Shown: positions 1 to 8,510 of the stretch, one piece after another
How positions within the stretch are numbered: position 1 is the stretch's first letter
Layout: each line of letters opens with the position of its first letter
Source of the DNA: Pseudoalteromonas piscicida
Lineage (GTDB): Bacteria; Pseudomonadota; Gammaproteobacteria; Enterobacterales; Alteromonadaceae
Reading direction: 5' to 3'
Length of the DNA stretch: 64,000 nt
Assembly: GCF_000238315.3 (NCBI RefSeq)
Contig: NZ_CP011925.1
Location: 992,001 to 1,056,000 of the forward strand
Notes under the pieces: model-generated
What the model was told of the DNA's origin: nothing
Seen by the model: the letters and a program-made list of their open reading frames with translations, nothing else
Database searches by the model: none
Translations under genes and position numbers: made by a program

Positions 1-272
1 CCTGATATAACTAGTTCTAGATAGTTTCTCAAGTAGTCATATTGGTGTTGATACCTAACCGGAATAGTAGCGAATAGACTTTTTTGGAATATAGCTATCG
101 ATGTAAGCCTTTTGGTTTGATAGATATGAGATAAAAGAGTGAGATCCAATTGAGGCTGGCTTAACGGTTAATAACCTTCACTAAATGAGAGAGGCCTAGC
201 AAATAATTAAAACCTAGTACGTTCGCGAAGGTACTTTGTTCGCCAACGCAATACAGATATAGAGCATTTATT

Positions 273-527
273 ATGGATAAACATGCTGAGTTAGATAACT
301 CAATTTTAGCTAAGCTTCACAGCAGCGATGACAGCGCGTTACAGCAAGAATTAGACACACTCTCTTGCACACATAGTGACATAGTGACACTACTGGCACA
401 GTATCAAACGCTCAGTGAGCAAGATGATGAACTGTTCGATGCTTGGTACGACAGCTTATGTAAAGATCAGTTAAAGGTCTTAAAAGCATTTGAGATAATT
501 CGTGCGCACATAGAACAGCAAATATAA
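273..527 (+). CDS. Small hypothetical protein (84 aa)
   Basis: I do not recognise this protein. It is 84 residues, acidic, rich in Asp, Glu, Gln and Leu, apparently helical, with no signal peptide or membrane segment, so a soluble cytoplasmic protein is likely. The ATG at 273 is preceded only by a weak purine stretch (AGAG about 9 bases upstream). It is convergent with the DUF6058-like gene; a hairpin lies between them at 541-567. Codon use looks like that of the neighbours, which argues for a real gene, but there is no motif to assign a role. Confidence 0.55.
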   Translation: MDKHAELDNSILAKLHSSDDSALQQELDTLSCTHSDIVTLLAQYQTLSEQDDELFDAWYDSLCKDQLKVLKAFEIIRAHIEQQI

Positions 528-540
528 ATACGCATAGATT

Positions 541-567
541 GTCTGGCGAAACGGTTGTGCGCCAGAC
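541..567. terminator. Hairpin between convergent genes
   Basis: GTCTGGCG (541-548) pairs with CGCCAGAC (560-567) across an 11-base loop, between the stop codons of two convergent genes. There is no clear T-run on either strand, so it may be a weak bidirectional terminator or an RNA-stabilising hairpin. Confidence 0.45.
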
Positions 568-573
568 GGCAGA

Positions 574-1227
574 TTATTTGATTGATAAGTCGTACTTACT
601 AATCAATTGGTCAATGTATCGAGTGCGTAGCGACTCTGTTTGCTCAGCTTGAGTATTGGCTGCCAATGCTTTGTTTAGTAGCTTCATGGCGCTGTGTACT
701 TGACTACGCTGCTCTGGGGCAATGCTGCTGGCGGTTCTTGCTTCTGTAATGTCGTCGATAATCGCGCGCCCTAGGTCGATATAAAGCGCTTCCTCTACGA
801 GACCATTTTGGCTGATCACCCCATACTTGCCACATAAAAACTGTTGCCAAACTTGCTGTACATGCTCTGTAAGATCATCACTAAAGCTTGGATCTTCGGT
901 GTAAAAGCCTTTTTCAATACATTTCGCAAGTGCTTCACAGTAACGCTGTTGAAATAACGCAAATGCACTACTTGATTGATCTACTTTATGTTTAAGTAAA
1001 AGTTGCCCCCAATTGAGTAGGCCTCGGGCATAAAAATCAGTATATTCTTCACATTCGTACAGGCCAAAGTACGAACTACACTTAATTTGATTTTGAATAC
1101 TATAACTCGGATTTGGGAATAGGCTCATTTGTTGCCATTCTAAGAGCTGTTCTTCAGGTATCTTTAAGCTGCTGCTCAGCTCCAAAGTGGTATAAAAGTG
1201 CGTATTTAGAAAATGTGTCAGTCCCAT
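574..1227 (-). CDS. DUF6058-like protein
   Basis: Predicted 217-residue soluble protein. The segment starting MGLTHFLNTHFYTTLEL, followed by a Trp/Gln-rich stretch and CSSYFGLYECEEY, resembles DUF6058 proteins (a family of unknown function, sometimes labelled natural-product biosynthesis) as I remember them; I could not check this. The frame stays open upstream to a GTG at 1293, but the added 22 residues look unlike the family and the family-like sequence begins at the ATG at 1227, so I place the start there. No strong ribosome binding site is visible for either start. It is divergent from dapA. No catalytic motif is apparent, and no biosynthetic genes lie next to it. Confidence 0.65.
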   Translation of the reverse strand: MGLTHFLNTHFYTTLELSSSLKIPEEQLLEWQQMSLFPNPSYSIQNQIKCSSYFGLYECEEYTDFYARGLLNWGQLLLKHKVDQSSSAFALFQQRYCEALAKCIEKGFYTEDPSFSDDLTEHVQQVWQQFLCGKYGVISQNGLVEEALYIDLGRAIIDDITEARTASSIAPEQRSQVHSAMKLLNKALAANTQAEQTESLRTRYIDQLISKYDLSIK

Positions 1228-1401
1228 AAAATTAAACTGGATAAATATACAGTGCTTTGGATTTTGCTGGATCTTTACGCAAATAACAAGCACTAAAGTT
1301 AAATTTCGTTAGATTTAACCGATTTACTCAGGTTTATGGGTCGGATCTCAGTCAGATTTATGGTAAAAATGGCTGTCAACTGGAAGAGTAATAGAAAGAC
1401 C

Positions 1402-2316
1402 ATGCATCAGATCCAATCAATAAAAAAAGCAAGCTTAATTACCGCTATTAAAACCCCTTACACAATGGCGGGTGAAATTGACTTAGATACTTACGACAAG
1501 CTAGTCGAAGCGCAAATAGCAGGCGGTGTCGATGGTATTGTTGTCGGTGGCACCACAGGTGAAGGCCAACTGATGAATTGGGAAGAGCACTTAATGCTCA
1601 TTGCCCATTCTGCGAATAAATTTGGTGATAAATTGCTCATTGTTGGTAACACTGGCAGCAATAACACCAGAGAAGCAAAAAAAGCGACTGAATATGGGTT
1701 TGCATCAGGTATGCACTGTGCATTACAAATAAACCCGTATTATGGTAAAACCTCAATTACCGGTGTGAAGGCACACTTGAAAGAAGTCTTGGAAATCGGT
1801 CCTGGCTTTATTTACAATGTGCCCGGCAGAACGGGACAAGATATTACGCCTGATATTATAGAGCCGCTGGCCAGCCACAAGCATTTTGTTGGTATGAAAG
1901 AATGTGCGGGTGATGAGCGTATCGCGCACTATGAAGCGAAAGGCATTGCGTGTTGGTCAGGTAACGATGATCAAGCCCACGATAGCCGTCATAACAGCCA
2001 ATCTCATGGCGTTATTTCTGTTGCTTCAAACATCATTCCGGGTTTATTTAGACAATTAATGGATACACCGAGCCCAGAACTAAACCAGTCACTACAACCG
2101 TTAATGAACTGGCTCTTCTGCGAACCAAATCCAATCGCTATCAATTCGGCTTTGATTATGACCGGTGCGGTCAAACCGGTATTTAGATTACCTTATGTGC
2201 CACTGTCGCAAGCTCAACAAAAAGAGGGAATTGAACTCCTCTCTCGGTTAAAAGAAAGTGACTTTGTCGGCTCGACACCAAAATTAATTGACGAAACCTT
2301 GCTTAAGTTTTGTTAA
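1402..2316 (+). CDS. dapA: 4-hydroxy-tetrahydrodipicolinate synthase, plant-type
   Basis: Condenses pyruvate with aspartate-4-semialdehyde in the diaminopimelate/lysine pathway. With the ATG at 1402 the protein is 304 residues: a (beta/alpha)8 barrel with the TT pair at 51-52 (GGTTGEG), the catalytic Tyr138 in IYNVPGRTG, the substrate Arg143 and the Schiff-base Lys166 in VGMKECAG. An upstream in-frame ATG (1336) would add 22 basic residues outside the usual family start. Several blocks (TGEGQLMNWEEH, GNTGSNNTREA, INPYYGKTSI, SGNDDQAHDSR, WLFCEPNPIAIN, VFRLPYVPL) match the plant plastid enzyme far better than E. coli DapA, as I recall those sequences. No other lysine genes are adjacent, so it may be an extra or replaced copy. 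Confidence 0.9.
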   Translation: MHQIQSIKKASLITAIKTPYTMAGEIDLDTYDKLVEAQIAGGVDGIVVGGTTGEGQLMNWEEHLMLIAHSANKFGDKLLIVGNTGSNNTREAKKATEYGFASGMHCALQINPYYGKTSITGVKAHLKEVLEIGPGFIYNVPGRTGQDITPDIIEPLASHKHFVGMKECAGDERIAHYEAKGIACWSGNDDQAHDSRHNSQSHGVISVASNIIPGLFRQLMDTPSPELNQSLQPLMNWLFCEPNPIAINSALIMTGAVKPVFRLPYVPLSQAQQKEGIELLSRLKESDFVGSTPKLIDETLLKFC

Positions 2317-2371
2317 AAGTCGGTTTGTCATTTATAATCTGCGACCGTTTTTGACTCGGTCGTAGGTTATT

Positions 2372-3655
2372 ATGGCAACGTTTTCTTCATTTAGTTTCGC
2401 ACAGCCTCTTTTAGATGCGCTGCAAGACATCAATTTTCATACATTAACGCCAATTCAACAGGCGGCTATCCCAGCTGTCCGTCAAGGTAGTGATGTGCTC
2501 GCAACAGCGCAAACTGGAACTGGGAAAACCGCAGCTTTTGCATTACCTATCATCCAAAAATTGCTTGAGGCTGAAGCACAGTCGACGCCAAGAGCGTTGA
2601 TTTTGGCGCCAACGCGTGAGCTTGCCGAGCAGATCGCCAACAACTGTGCGACATTTGCAAAGTACACAGACTTAAAAGTGCAGGCACTGTTTGGTGGGGT
2701 TAACGCCAATGGCCAAGCTGAGCGCTTAAAGCAGGGCGTGGATATTTTAGTAGCGACCCCTGGACGCTTGTTAGACCATATCCGCTTAGGTAATGTCACG
2801 TTGAGTAACGTTAAACACTTAGTGTTAGACGAAGCCGACCGCATGTTAGACATGGGCTTTATCACCGATATGCAAAAAATTATTGAGCTGGTGGATAAGC
2901 AAAAGCAGCTATTGTTGTTTTCTGCAACTTTCCCGTCTGCAATGAAGCAGTTCGCGAAACAAGTGTTGGATCACCCTAAGTTAATCCAAGCGACGCCAGA
3001 AAATAGTACAGCCGACACGGTTCGCCACGTTGTTTATCCAGTTAAAGAAGAACGTAAGCGCGAGTTACTATCTGAGCTGATCGGGACCAAAAATTGGCAA
3101 CAAGTGCTGGTGTTCGTCAATATGAAAGAAACCGCAGACAAGCTAGTTGAAGAGCTAAAGCTTGATGGCATAGATGCAAATGTATGTCATGGCGACAAAA
3201 CTCAAGGCGCTCGTCGTCGCGCTCTAAGAGAGTTCACCGAAGGCAAAGTACGCGTTATGGTTGCAACCGAGGTCGCAGCTCGCGGATTGGATATCGTTGG
3301 CCTGCCACGCGTGGTTAACTACGATGTGCCTTACCTTGCCGAAGATTATGTTCACCGCATCGGAAGAACAGGTCGCGCAGGTCAGTTTGGTTATGCGATC
3401 ACCTTTGTAAGCCGTGAAGAAGAATCTGATCTTATTCATATTGAACAGTTAATTGAGCAGCAAATTTCACGCTATTATCTGCCGGGCTACGAAGTAGCAA
3501 ACCGTGAAAGATTGGTTGATACTATCCAGAAGAAACCCGCGCATCAACGTCGTAAGGCGCGGGTGAATAAGCCTTCGAATCAAGCAAGTGCAGAAGCAAG
3601 ATTAAAAAACCGCTCTCGTATTGCAAATGTACGTAAGCAGCAAAAGAAGAAGTAA
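2372..3655 (+). CDS. rhlE: DEAD-box ATP-dependent RNA helicase, RhlE-like
   Basis: RNA helicase of 427 residues that acts on structured RNA (ribosome assembly or mRNA turnover). Motifs in order: Q motif around TPIQQ (26-30), Walker A AQTGTGKT (46-53), PTREL, VATPGR, DEAD (153-156) followed by RMLDMGF, SAT (184-186), then ARGLDI and HRIGRTGR in the second RecA domain. The last ~40 residues are Lys/Arg-rich, an RNA-binding tail common in RhlE-type proteins. The symbol rests on the RMLDMGF and YVHRIGRTGR signatures; close paralogues are hard to separate by eye. A good terminator follows. Confidence 0.88.
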   Translation: MATFSSFSFAQPLLDALQDINFHTLTPIQQAAIPAVRQGSDVLATAQTGTGKTAAFALPIIQKLLEAEAQSTPRALILAPTRELAEQIANNCATFAKYTDLKVQALFGGVNANGQAERLKQGVDILVATPGRLLDHIRLGNVTLSNVKHLVLDEADRMLDMGFITDMQKIIELVDKQKQLLLFSATFPSAMKQFAKQVLDHPKLIQATPENSTADTVRHVVYPVKEERKRELLSELIGTKNWQQVLVFVNMKETADKLVEELKLDGIDANVCHGDKTQGARRRALREFTEGKVRVMVATEVAARGLDIVGLPRVVNYDVPYLAEDYVHRIGRTGRAGQFGYAITFVSREEESDLIHIEQLIEQQISRYYLPGYEVANRERLVDTIQKKPAHQRRKARVNKPSNQASAEARLKNRSRIANVRKQQKKK

Positions 3656-3677
3656 AATTGTTTATTTGCTTTATTCA

Positions 3678-3710
3678 CAACGCCAGCTAGTACGCTGGCG
3701 TTGTTGTTTT
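3678..3710 (+). terminator. Rho-independent terminator of the helicase gene
   Basis: CAACGCCAGC (3678-3687) and GCTGGCGTTG (3694-3703) form a 10 bp perfect stem with a 6-base loop, followed by TTGTTTTT about 20 bases after the rhlE stop. Confidence 0.85.
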
Positions 3711-3759
3711 TAGCCAATGTGGCGTACAATAGCGAAAAATAATTATAAAAATACGGCTT

Positions 3760-4797
3760 GTGCTTCAGTCATTTCACATTGTTCCAGTTAACATAATCCA
3801 ACTCGTCTCTGTTGGAGCTTATCTCCTCGCAATATTAATTTTTGCCAATCAACCACGCGCACGAATGCTCGTCATCTATTTGTTATTTCAATGTGTGCTG
3901 ATGGCAACCAATTTTGCTGAAGAAGCGTTAGGGGTTAGAAGCTATTTACTTATCACGCCTGTATTCACCCTAGCTACTGGGCCTTTAGTCTATTTTCTGT
4001 TTAAAAATCTACTGCATGCTAATCGGGATAAGCAAGAGCGAAGGTTAATACATTTCCTACCTGTTTTGCTGGCGCTTCCATTTACGGAGTACACCCAACT
4101 TTTGATTGCGCTTGGTACTGTCAGTCAGTTGATTTATTTTGCCTTTACGGTACAGCTTGTTGGCCTTTATCAGCGAGCATCAGCGGAGATCAGAGCGGAC
4201 GTTAACACGCGCGATTTGCAGTGGATCAGAACAACGGTTGTCTTGTTTGTGCTCTTTGCTTTGGTGGATTTAGTCAGGCTCAATATGCAAACATACAACG
4301 ACATCACCACGAAAGCACTCTGGTATTTTATTGACTTAGTTTGGTTACTTGCAATTAATCTTTATCTGGTTGTCAAAGTACACAATCAACCACACCTCGA
4401 AGATTCGATAACGCAAGCCCAAGAAATAACGTTCAATGAGGTGGACAAACAGTCAGAAGATCCAACCGAGATATTCAATGCAATTCATAACACGATTATG
4501 CAGCACTATTTATATCGCCAGCCACGCCTGACTATTCACGATGTTGCTGAGGTTATTGGACTTGGGGTAAAGGATATCTCTTGGGCCATCAATACTTGTG
4601 GTGGTTACAACTTTAATGAGTATATCAATAGCCTGCGGGTCGATGAGGTAAAACAGCAACTACAGTGCGAAAAGCAAGCAACGCCCAACCTGTTAGCGCT
4701 CGCAATGAATGCTGGGTTTAACTCAAAATCCTCGTTTAACAGTGTTTTTAAAAAGCAAACGGGTTACACTCCAAGTCAATTTTCAAAATTAATATAA
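3760..4797 (+). CDS. AraC-family regulator with N-terminal membrane domain
   Basis: 345-residue protein: residues ~1-215 are hydrophobic and contain about six to seven membrane spans, followed by a hydrophilic linker and a C-terminal AraC/XylS DNA-binding domain (~245-345). The second helix-turn-helix carries the family signature SSFNSVFKKQTGYTPSQF. Membrane-embedded AraC proteins of this type probably sense a signal in or across the inner membrane and act on nearby genes. The GTG at 3760 is the only plausible start; the ribosome binding site is weak. The secreted S41-like gene begins 130 bases downstream on the same strand and is a candidate target, but this is only positional inference. Confidence 0.85.
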   Translation: MLQSFHIVPVNIIQLVSVGAYLLAILIFANQPRARMLVIYLLFQCVLMATNFAEEALGVRSYLLITPVFTLATGPLVYFLFKNLLHANRDKQERRLIHFLPVLLALPFTEYTQLLIALGTVSQLIYFAFTVQLVGLYQRASAEIRADVNTRDLQWIRTTVVLFVLFALVDLVRLNMQTYNDITTKALWYFIDLVWLLAINLYLVVKVHNQPHLEDSITQAQEITFNEVDKQSEDPTEIFNAIHNTIMQHYLYRQPRLTIHDVAEVIGLGVKDISWAINTCGGYNFNEYINSLRVDEVKQQLQCEKQATPNLLALAMNAGFNSKSSFNSVFKKQTGYTPSQFSKLI

Positions 4798-4927
4798 GTA
4801 TATTAAACAATCGCTTAGACTTTATTCTGAATGTTTTTTAAAGTCGTAGAAGTACAAAATCCTGATATTGCACGCCATATAAAGTCGTTATAGGTAATCT
4901 GGGGTTAAATCGATAACAAGGATAAAG

Positions 4928-6715
4928 ATGATGTATTCAAGTTTTCTCACTCATGTGGCCACTTGCCTGACTTTTAGTAGTTTGTTTATCGCGCAGCCTG
5001 CAAAGGCTGAACCTATTCGGGCGCTGACATCAACGAGCGAACAAGCGCATGTTGCACAGCAACTAACTGTTAAATCCCCAGTGGATTACCTAAATACACG
5101 GATCAACGCACTAGCGTTGGTACGGAGCAAAAATTGGCAACAGGCGTTACCACAACTGCAAAAGCTTACTCAGTCGTATCAAGATGACGGAGATACTTGG
5201 TATCTATTGGGATTAACGCAAATACAATTAACGCATTATGAGCAAGCTATCATTGCGCTGAAAAAGGCATTGTCACTGGGTGTAAACCTAACTAATATTC
5301 CTACCGGTTCGCGCTCCTCGAATGACATTATGATAAAAATTGCAGGCGCGTATGCCGCACAGGGTAAAGTGGATGAAGCTAATGAGTGGCTGAATAAGTC
5401 TTTGTCAACGCGGTACGACGAACGCAGTAGCTTAGCAAATAAAAGTGTTTTCGACCCCATCAAAGATAATATGCAATTTCAGCGTCTTACAGGTAACTAT
5501 AAAGACACTTCGCTCAACCGAGAGCAGCAGTGGAATGCGGATTTAGATTTCTTGCTCTCAGAAATTAAGCGGTTGCATGTTAACGAGCAGGCAAGTAACA
5601 ACCCGGATTTAATTATGTTAGCAAATAATTTGCGCTCAGATATAGCCAAGTTAACTGATCAGCAAATTGTCTTCGGTATGATGAAAATGATAGGCACGCT
5701 TGGTAACGGGCATAACTTTATCGTGCCGACTTTCGGAGAAAAAGGGAATTTCACTCGTTTGCCAGTGCAGTTTTATGCCTTTATCGATGGCCTTTACATT
5801 GTTGATGCTGAAGCTGAGTTTAGTGATTTAATCGGTCATAAAGTTACAGCTTTTGGACAAACACCAACCGCAGAAGCAATGGCGAAAGTTGCTGAGATTA
5901 ACCCGCGAGATAATGAAATGCAGCAGCTGTGGCTTGCGCCTTATTATCTCGCCATGCCCGAAGTACTCGCTGGACTAGAGTTGAGCGATGCGTCAAATGA
6001 AGTGTTTATCACGGTAGAAAATGCGCAGAGCATGCAAAAGACCATTCGCCTTAGTGGTCGAACATTTGAATTTCGCGGTTTTCCGACTTTGCCGAATAAT
6101 CATCAAAAAAGCCCACAGTATCTACAAAGTGTTACCAAACCTTACTGGTACGAAGTGGATAAAAGCAACGGGGTTTTGTACGCACAGTTTAATGCCGTTG
6201 CACAGATGAAAACGCAGTCGCTAGCGCAATTTAGTACGGAGTTGATAGAGACAATAAAACATGGTGAAGTAAATCACTTGGTGCTGGATTTACGACACAA
6301 TAGTGGCGGCAATGGCTCCATCTTACCACCATTACTAAAGGCACTTATTTATTTTGAAGCGGCAAAGCCAGAAGGCAAGTTATTTGTAGTGATGGGACGT
6401 AATACCTTTTCAGCAGCGCAAAACCTCTTAACCAATATTGATAGTTTTACCAATGCCATATTGGTTGGAGAGCCAAGTGGTTCTCGGCCAAACCATATTG
6501 GTGAAGCTGGAAGGTTCCGTTTACCGTTCAGTGGGGTGTTTGGACTCGTTTCGTCGCAGTTTCATCAAACTTCTCGCGCAGAAGACCACCGTATTTGGAT
6601 TGCACCTCACATGCCGGTATTGCCGGACTCTAAAAGCTACTTCAATGGTGTCGATCCCGCTATGAAAGCCATTTATAGTGTCTTAGATAAAAACGTCGAT
6701 GGTTTGGTTAAGTAA
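4928..6715 (+). CDS. Secreted TPR + S41-like peptidase-family protein
   Basis: 595 residues. A signal peptide (cleavage near PAKAEP, ~28) is followed by TPR-like helices (~60-165; DTWYLLGLTQIQLTHYEQAI) and a C-terminal domain with S41 (tail-specific protease) features: DLRHNSGGNG and NTFSAAQN, where Ser495 sits at the position of the nucleophile. The Lys expected about 25 residues later is not seen; the segment reads VGEPSGSRPNHIGE. The protein may be a divergent peptidase or an inactive homologue. AGGA at 4919-4922 serves the ATG at 4928 or the adjacent one at 4931. Likely periplasmic or secreted. Confidence 0.8.
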   Translation: MMYSSFLTHVATCLTFSSLFIAQPAKAEPIRALTSTSEQAHVAQQLTVKSPVDYLNTRINALALVRSKNWQQALPQLQKLTQSYQDDGDTWYLLGLTQIQLTHYEQAIIALKKALSLGVNLTNIPTGSRSSNDIMIKIAGAYAAQGKVDEANEWLNKSLSTRYDERSSLANKSVFDPIKDNMQFQRLTGNYKDTSLNREQQWNADLDFLLSEIKRLHVNEQASNNPDLIMLANNLRSDIAKLTDQQIVFGMMKMIGTLGNGHNFIVPTFGEKGNFTRLPVQFYAFIDGLYIVDAEAEFSDLIGHKVTAFGQTPTAEAMAKVAEINPRDNEMQQLWLAPYYLAMPEVLAGLELSDASNEVFITVENAQSMQKTIRLSGRTFEFRGFPTLPNNHQKSPQYLQSVTKPYWYEVDKSNGVLYAQFNAVAQMKTQSLAQFSTELIETIKHGEVNHLVLDLRHNSGGNGSILPPLLKALIYFEAAKPEGKLFVVMGRNTFSAAQNLLTNIDSFTNAILVGEPSGSRPNHIGEAGRFRLPFSGVFGLVSSQFHQTSRAEDHRIWIAPHMPVLPDSKSYFNGVDPAMKAIYSVLDKNVDGLVK

Positions 6716-6957
6716 CCATCGCGTTAGTTGAGCGCATTTTTTAGGTAAAATCATAAAAAGGAAGTGGCATAAATGATAACTGCAGCAGCGTTATTGTTGT
6801 TTTCTTTGTGATTGCCGCTTTGCTGTATTTCTCTGTTTAAGTGTATGCGCTGACTATCTAAAAAGTAAGCTAGCAAAAAGAGGGACATAAGATGCTATCA
6901 ATTCCTGAATCAGTATGCTAGCTTTGTTAGTGAAATCAACTAAATGGAATAATAATA

Positions 6958-8154
6958 ATGAGAATTGGTAAGGCAGTTCAGTGCTTGTTTGCAGTGACTT
7001 TAGCGGCGCTCTTTTCGGGGTCAGCAATGGCAGAGTCCGAAGAAAAGACAAAGCAAGGATATGAGCAACAAACAAAAACCTTGATGTCAAAAGTACTTGA
7101 TGAAAAGAGGACTTTTACAATTCAACTACCCAAAAATTATCACACCAACCCAAATAAAAAATATCCTGTGATTTATCGCCTTGATGGTAAAGGCAACCTT
7201 CCGTTGATGACCGCTGTACTTGAGCGCTTGCAAGGAGCAAACGTTTCTGCGGCACCTGAAGTTATTATTGTTGCGATTGAAAATACAGACAGGTTAAGAG
7301 ATCTTTATCCAACTAAGAATAAAGAGCCTGCAGGACCTATGGATATTGGCGGCGGGGCACCTAAGTTTTTAGAGTTTATCGAGACTGAACTTATTCCTTA
7401 TGTGAACGAGACCTATCGCACTCATGATTTTAAAGTTATTGCAGGTGCTTCTGCAGCGGGTACTTTTGCGCTTTATGCTTTGCAGGCAAAGCCCGAGCTA
7501 TTTCAAGCGCATATTGCTTATAGTCCAGCGGTATGGTGGAACTTTGGCGCGACAGCAAAGAGTACTAAAGCGTTTATTTCCAAAACGAAGCAGTTAGATA
7601 ACTTTCTATATATCACGATTGGTGAGGAAGGCGGCGTGATGCGCGAAAGATACGACGATATGGCGCGCTTTCTAGCAGCAAATCAACCACATGATTTGCG
7701 CTTTTTCAGTGAGGCCTACGACAATGTTCCGCATGGACTTGTGTCTGCAGCTGGTATTTTTAGCGCGTATCAAAAGCTGTTTTTGCCAACCCGAATGCCT
7801 GCGCGTGCTTATACTGGTGAATTGAGCTCTATTACTAAGTATTATCAACAACTGTCTGCTCAATATGGCGAGGCTTTTGAACCACAGGAAGCCGTGATCA
7901 GAGAGCTTGGCTATTACCACGTAAGCATGGGTAACGTGAAAGAAGCAATTAAGTTGTTTAAGTTTGGCGTTTCACGCTATCCAAATAATGCAGATGCCTA
8001 CAACGGCTTAGCATATGGCTATGAAACCGACAAACAATACCAAGCATCTTTAGAGCAAGTAAACAAAGCGCTGGCATTATCAACGAAGGGTGATGGTGGC
8101 TACGATGTCTTTGTTGCTCGTAAAGAGCGGCTAACTAAATTACTTGGTGAGTGA
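6958..8154 (+). CDS. Secreted esterase D/Fes-type alpha/beta hydrolase with C-terminal TPR
   Basis: 398 residues with a signal peptide (cleavage near SAMAES, ~26). Residues ~45-290 form an esterase-D/enterochelin-esterase-like alpha/beta hydrolase: YPVIYRLDG, an oxyanion region, and the nucleophile elbow GASAAG with Ser165. AYSPAVWWN and the late His in NVPHGL fit the family. Residues ~300-398 contain TPR-like repeats (YNGLAYGYETDKQYQASLEQ). The substrate is unknown; carbohydrate esters, acyl peptides or siderophores are all handled by relatives. GGA seven bases before ATG 6958 supports the start. It stands alone and is followed by a terminator. Confidence 0.82.
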   Translation: MRIGKAVQCLFAVTLAALFSGSAMAESEEKTKQGYEQQTKTLMSKVLDEKRTFTIQLPKNYHTNPNKKYPVIYRLDGKGNLPLMTAVLERLQGANVSAAPEVIIVAIENTDRLRDLYPTKNKEPAGPMDIGGGAPKFLEFIETELIPYVNETYRTHDFKVIAGASAAGTFALYALQAKPELFQAHIAYSPAVWWNFGATAKSTKAFISKTKQLDNFLYITIGEEGGVMRERYDDMARFLAANQPHDLRFFSEAYDNVPHGLVSAAGIFSAYQKLFLPTRMPARAYTGELSSITKYYQQLSAQYGEAFEPQEAVIRELGYYHVSMGNVKEAIKLFKFGVSRYPNNADAYNGLAYGYETDKQYQASLEQVNKALALSTKGDGGYDVFVARKERLTKLLGE

Positions 8155-8168
8155 TAATCAAAAAGCGT

Positions 8169-8203
8169 AAATAGGCCACTTAGGTAATCGATGTGGCCTA
8201 TTT
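8169..8203 (+). terminator. Terminator after esterase gene
   Basis: AAATAGGCCAC (8169-8179) pairs perfectly with GTGGCCTATTT (8193-8203) just after the esterase stop. The 3' arm ends in TTT and is followed by GTTGGTT. Confidence 0.75.
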
Positions 8204-8510
8204 GTTGGTTATCGTACTCTATATAATCGGCAAACTTATTACACTACATTACACCTGTCCTTTTTTAGGGATGACGTTCAACTCTCTACAACTACATTTA
8301 GTTATTTAAAAATCATTGCGTTAGGCATGCTTTTTCTCGCCCGCAGATAAAACTATAGCTCGGTAAAAGGTCAATTTAGCTAGGTTCCTCTCCACATTCG
8401 CTGCACTTTTGCAACCTAGCCTTATTATCGGTTGCTTGTACTGGCACTCAATGAGTGTATTAACAGGTTAAGGACCCAACCCATACCGTAAGAAGGAGAG
8501 GAGTTTTACA
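8204..8510. other. Intergenic region, no gene seen
   Basis: About 300 bases without a supported ORF. The only clear element is a strong ribosome binding site (AAGGAGAGGAG at about 8492-8503) before the PI-PLC-like gene. I see no convincing promoter hexamer pair. Confidence 0.5.

Noticed and set aside
2482..2865. 127-codon open frame on the - strand
   Set aside because: Antisense to the helicase core motifs; no ribosome binding site or family resemblance.
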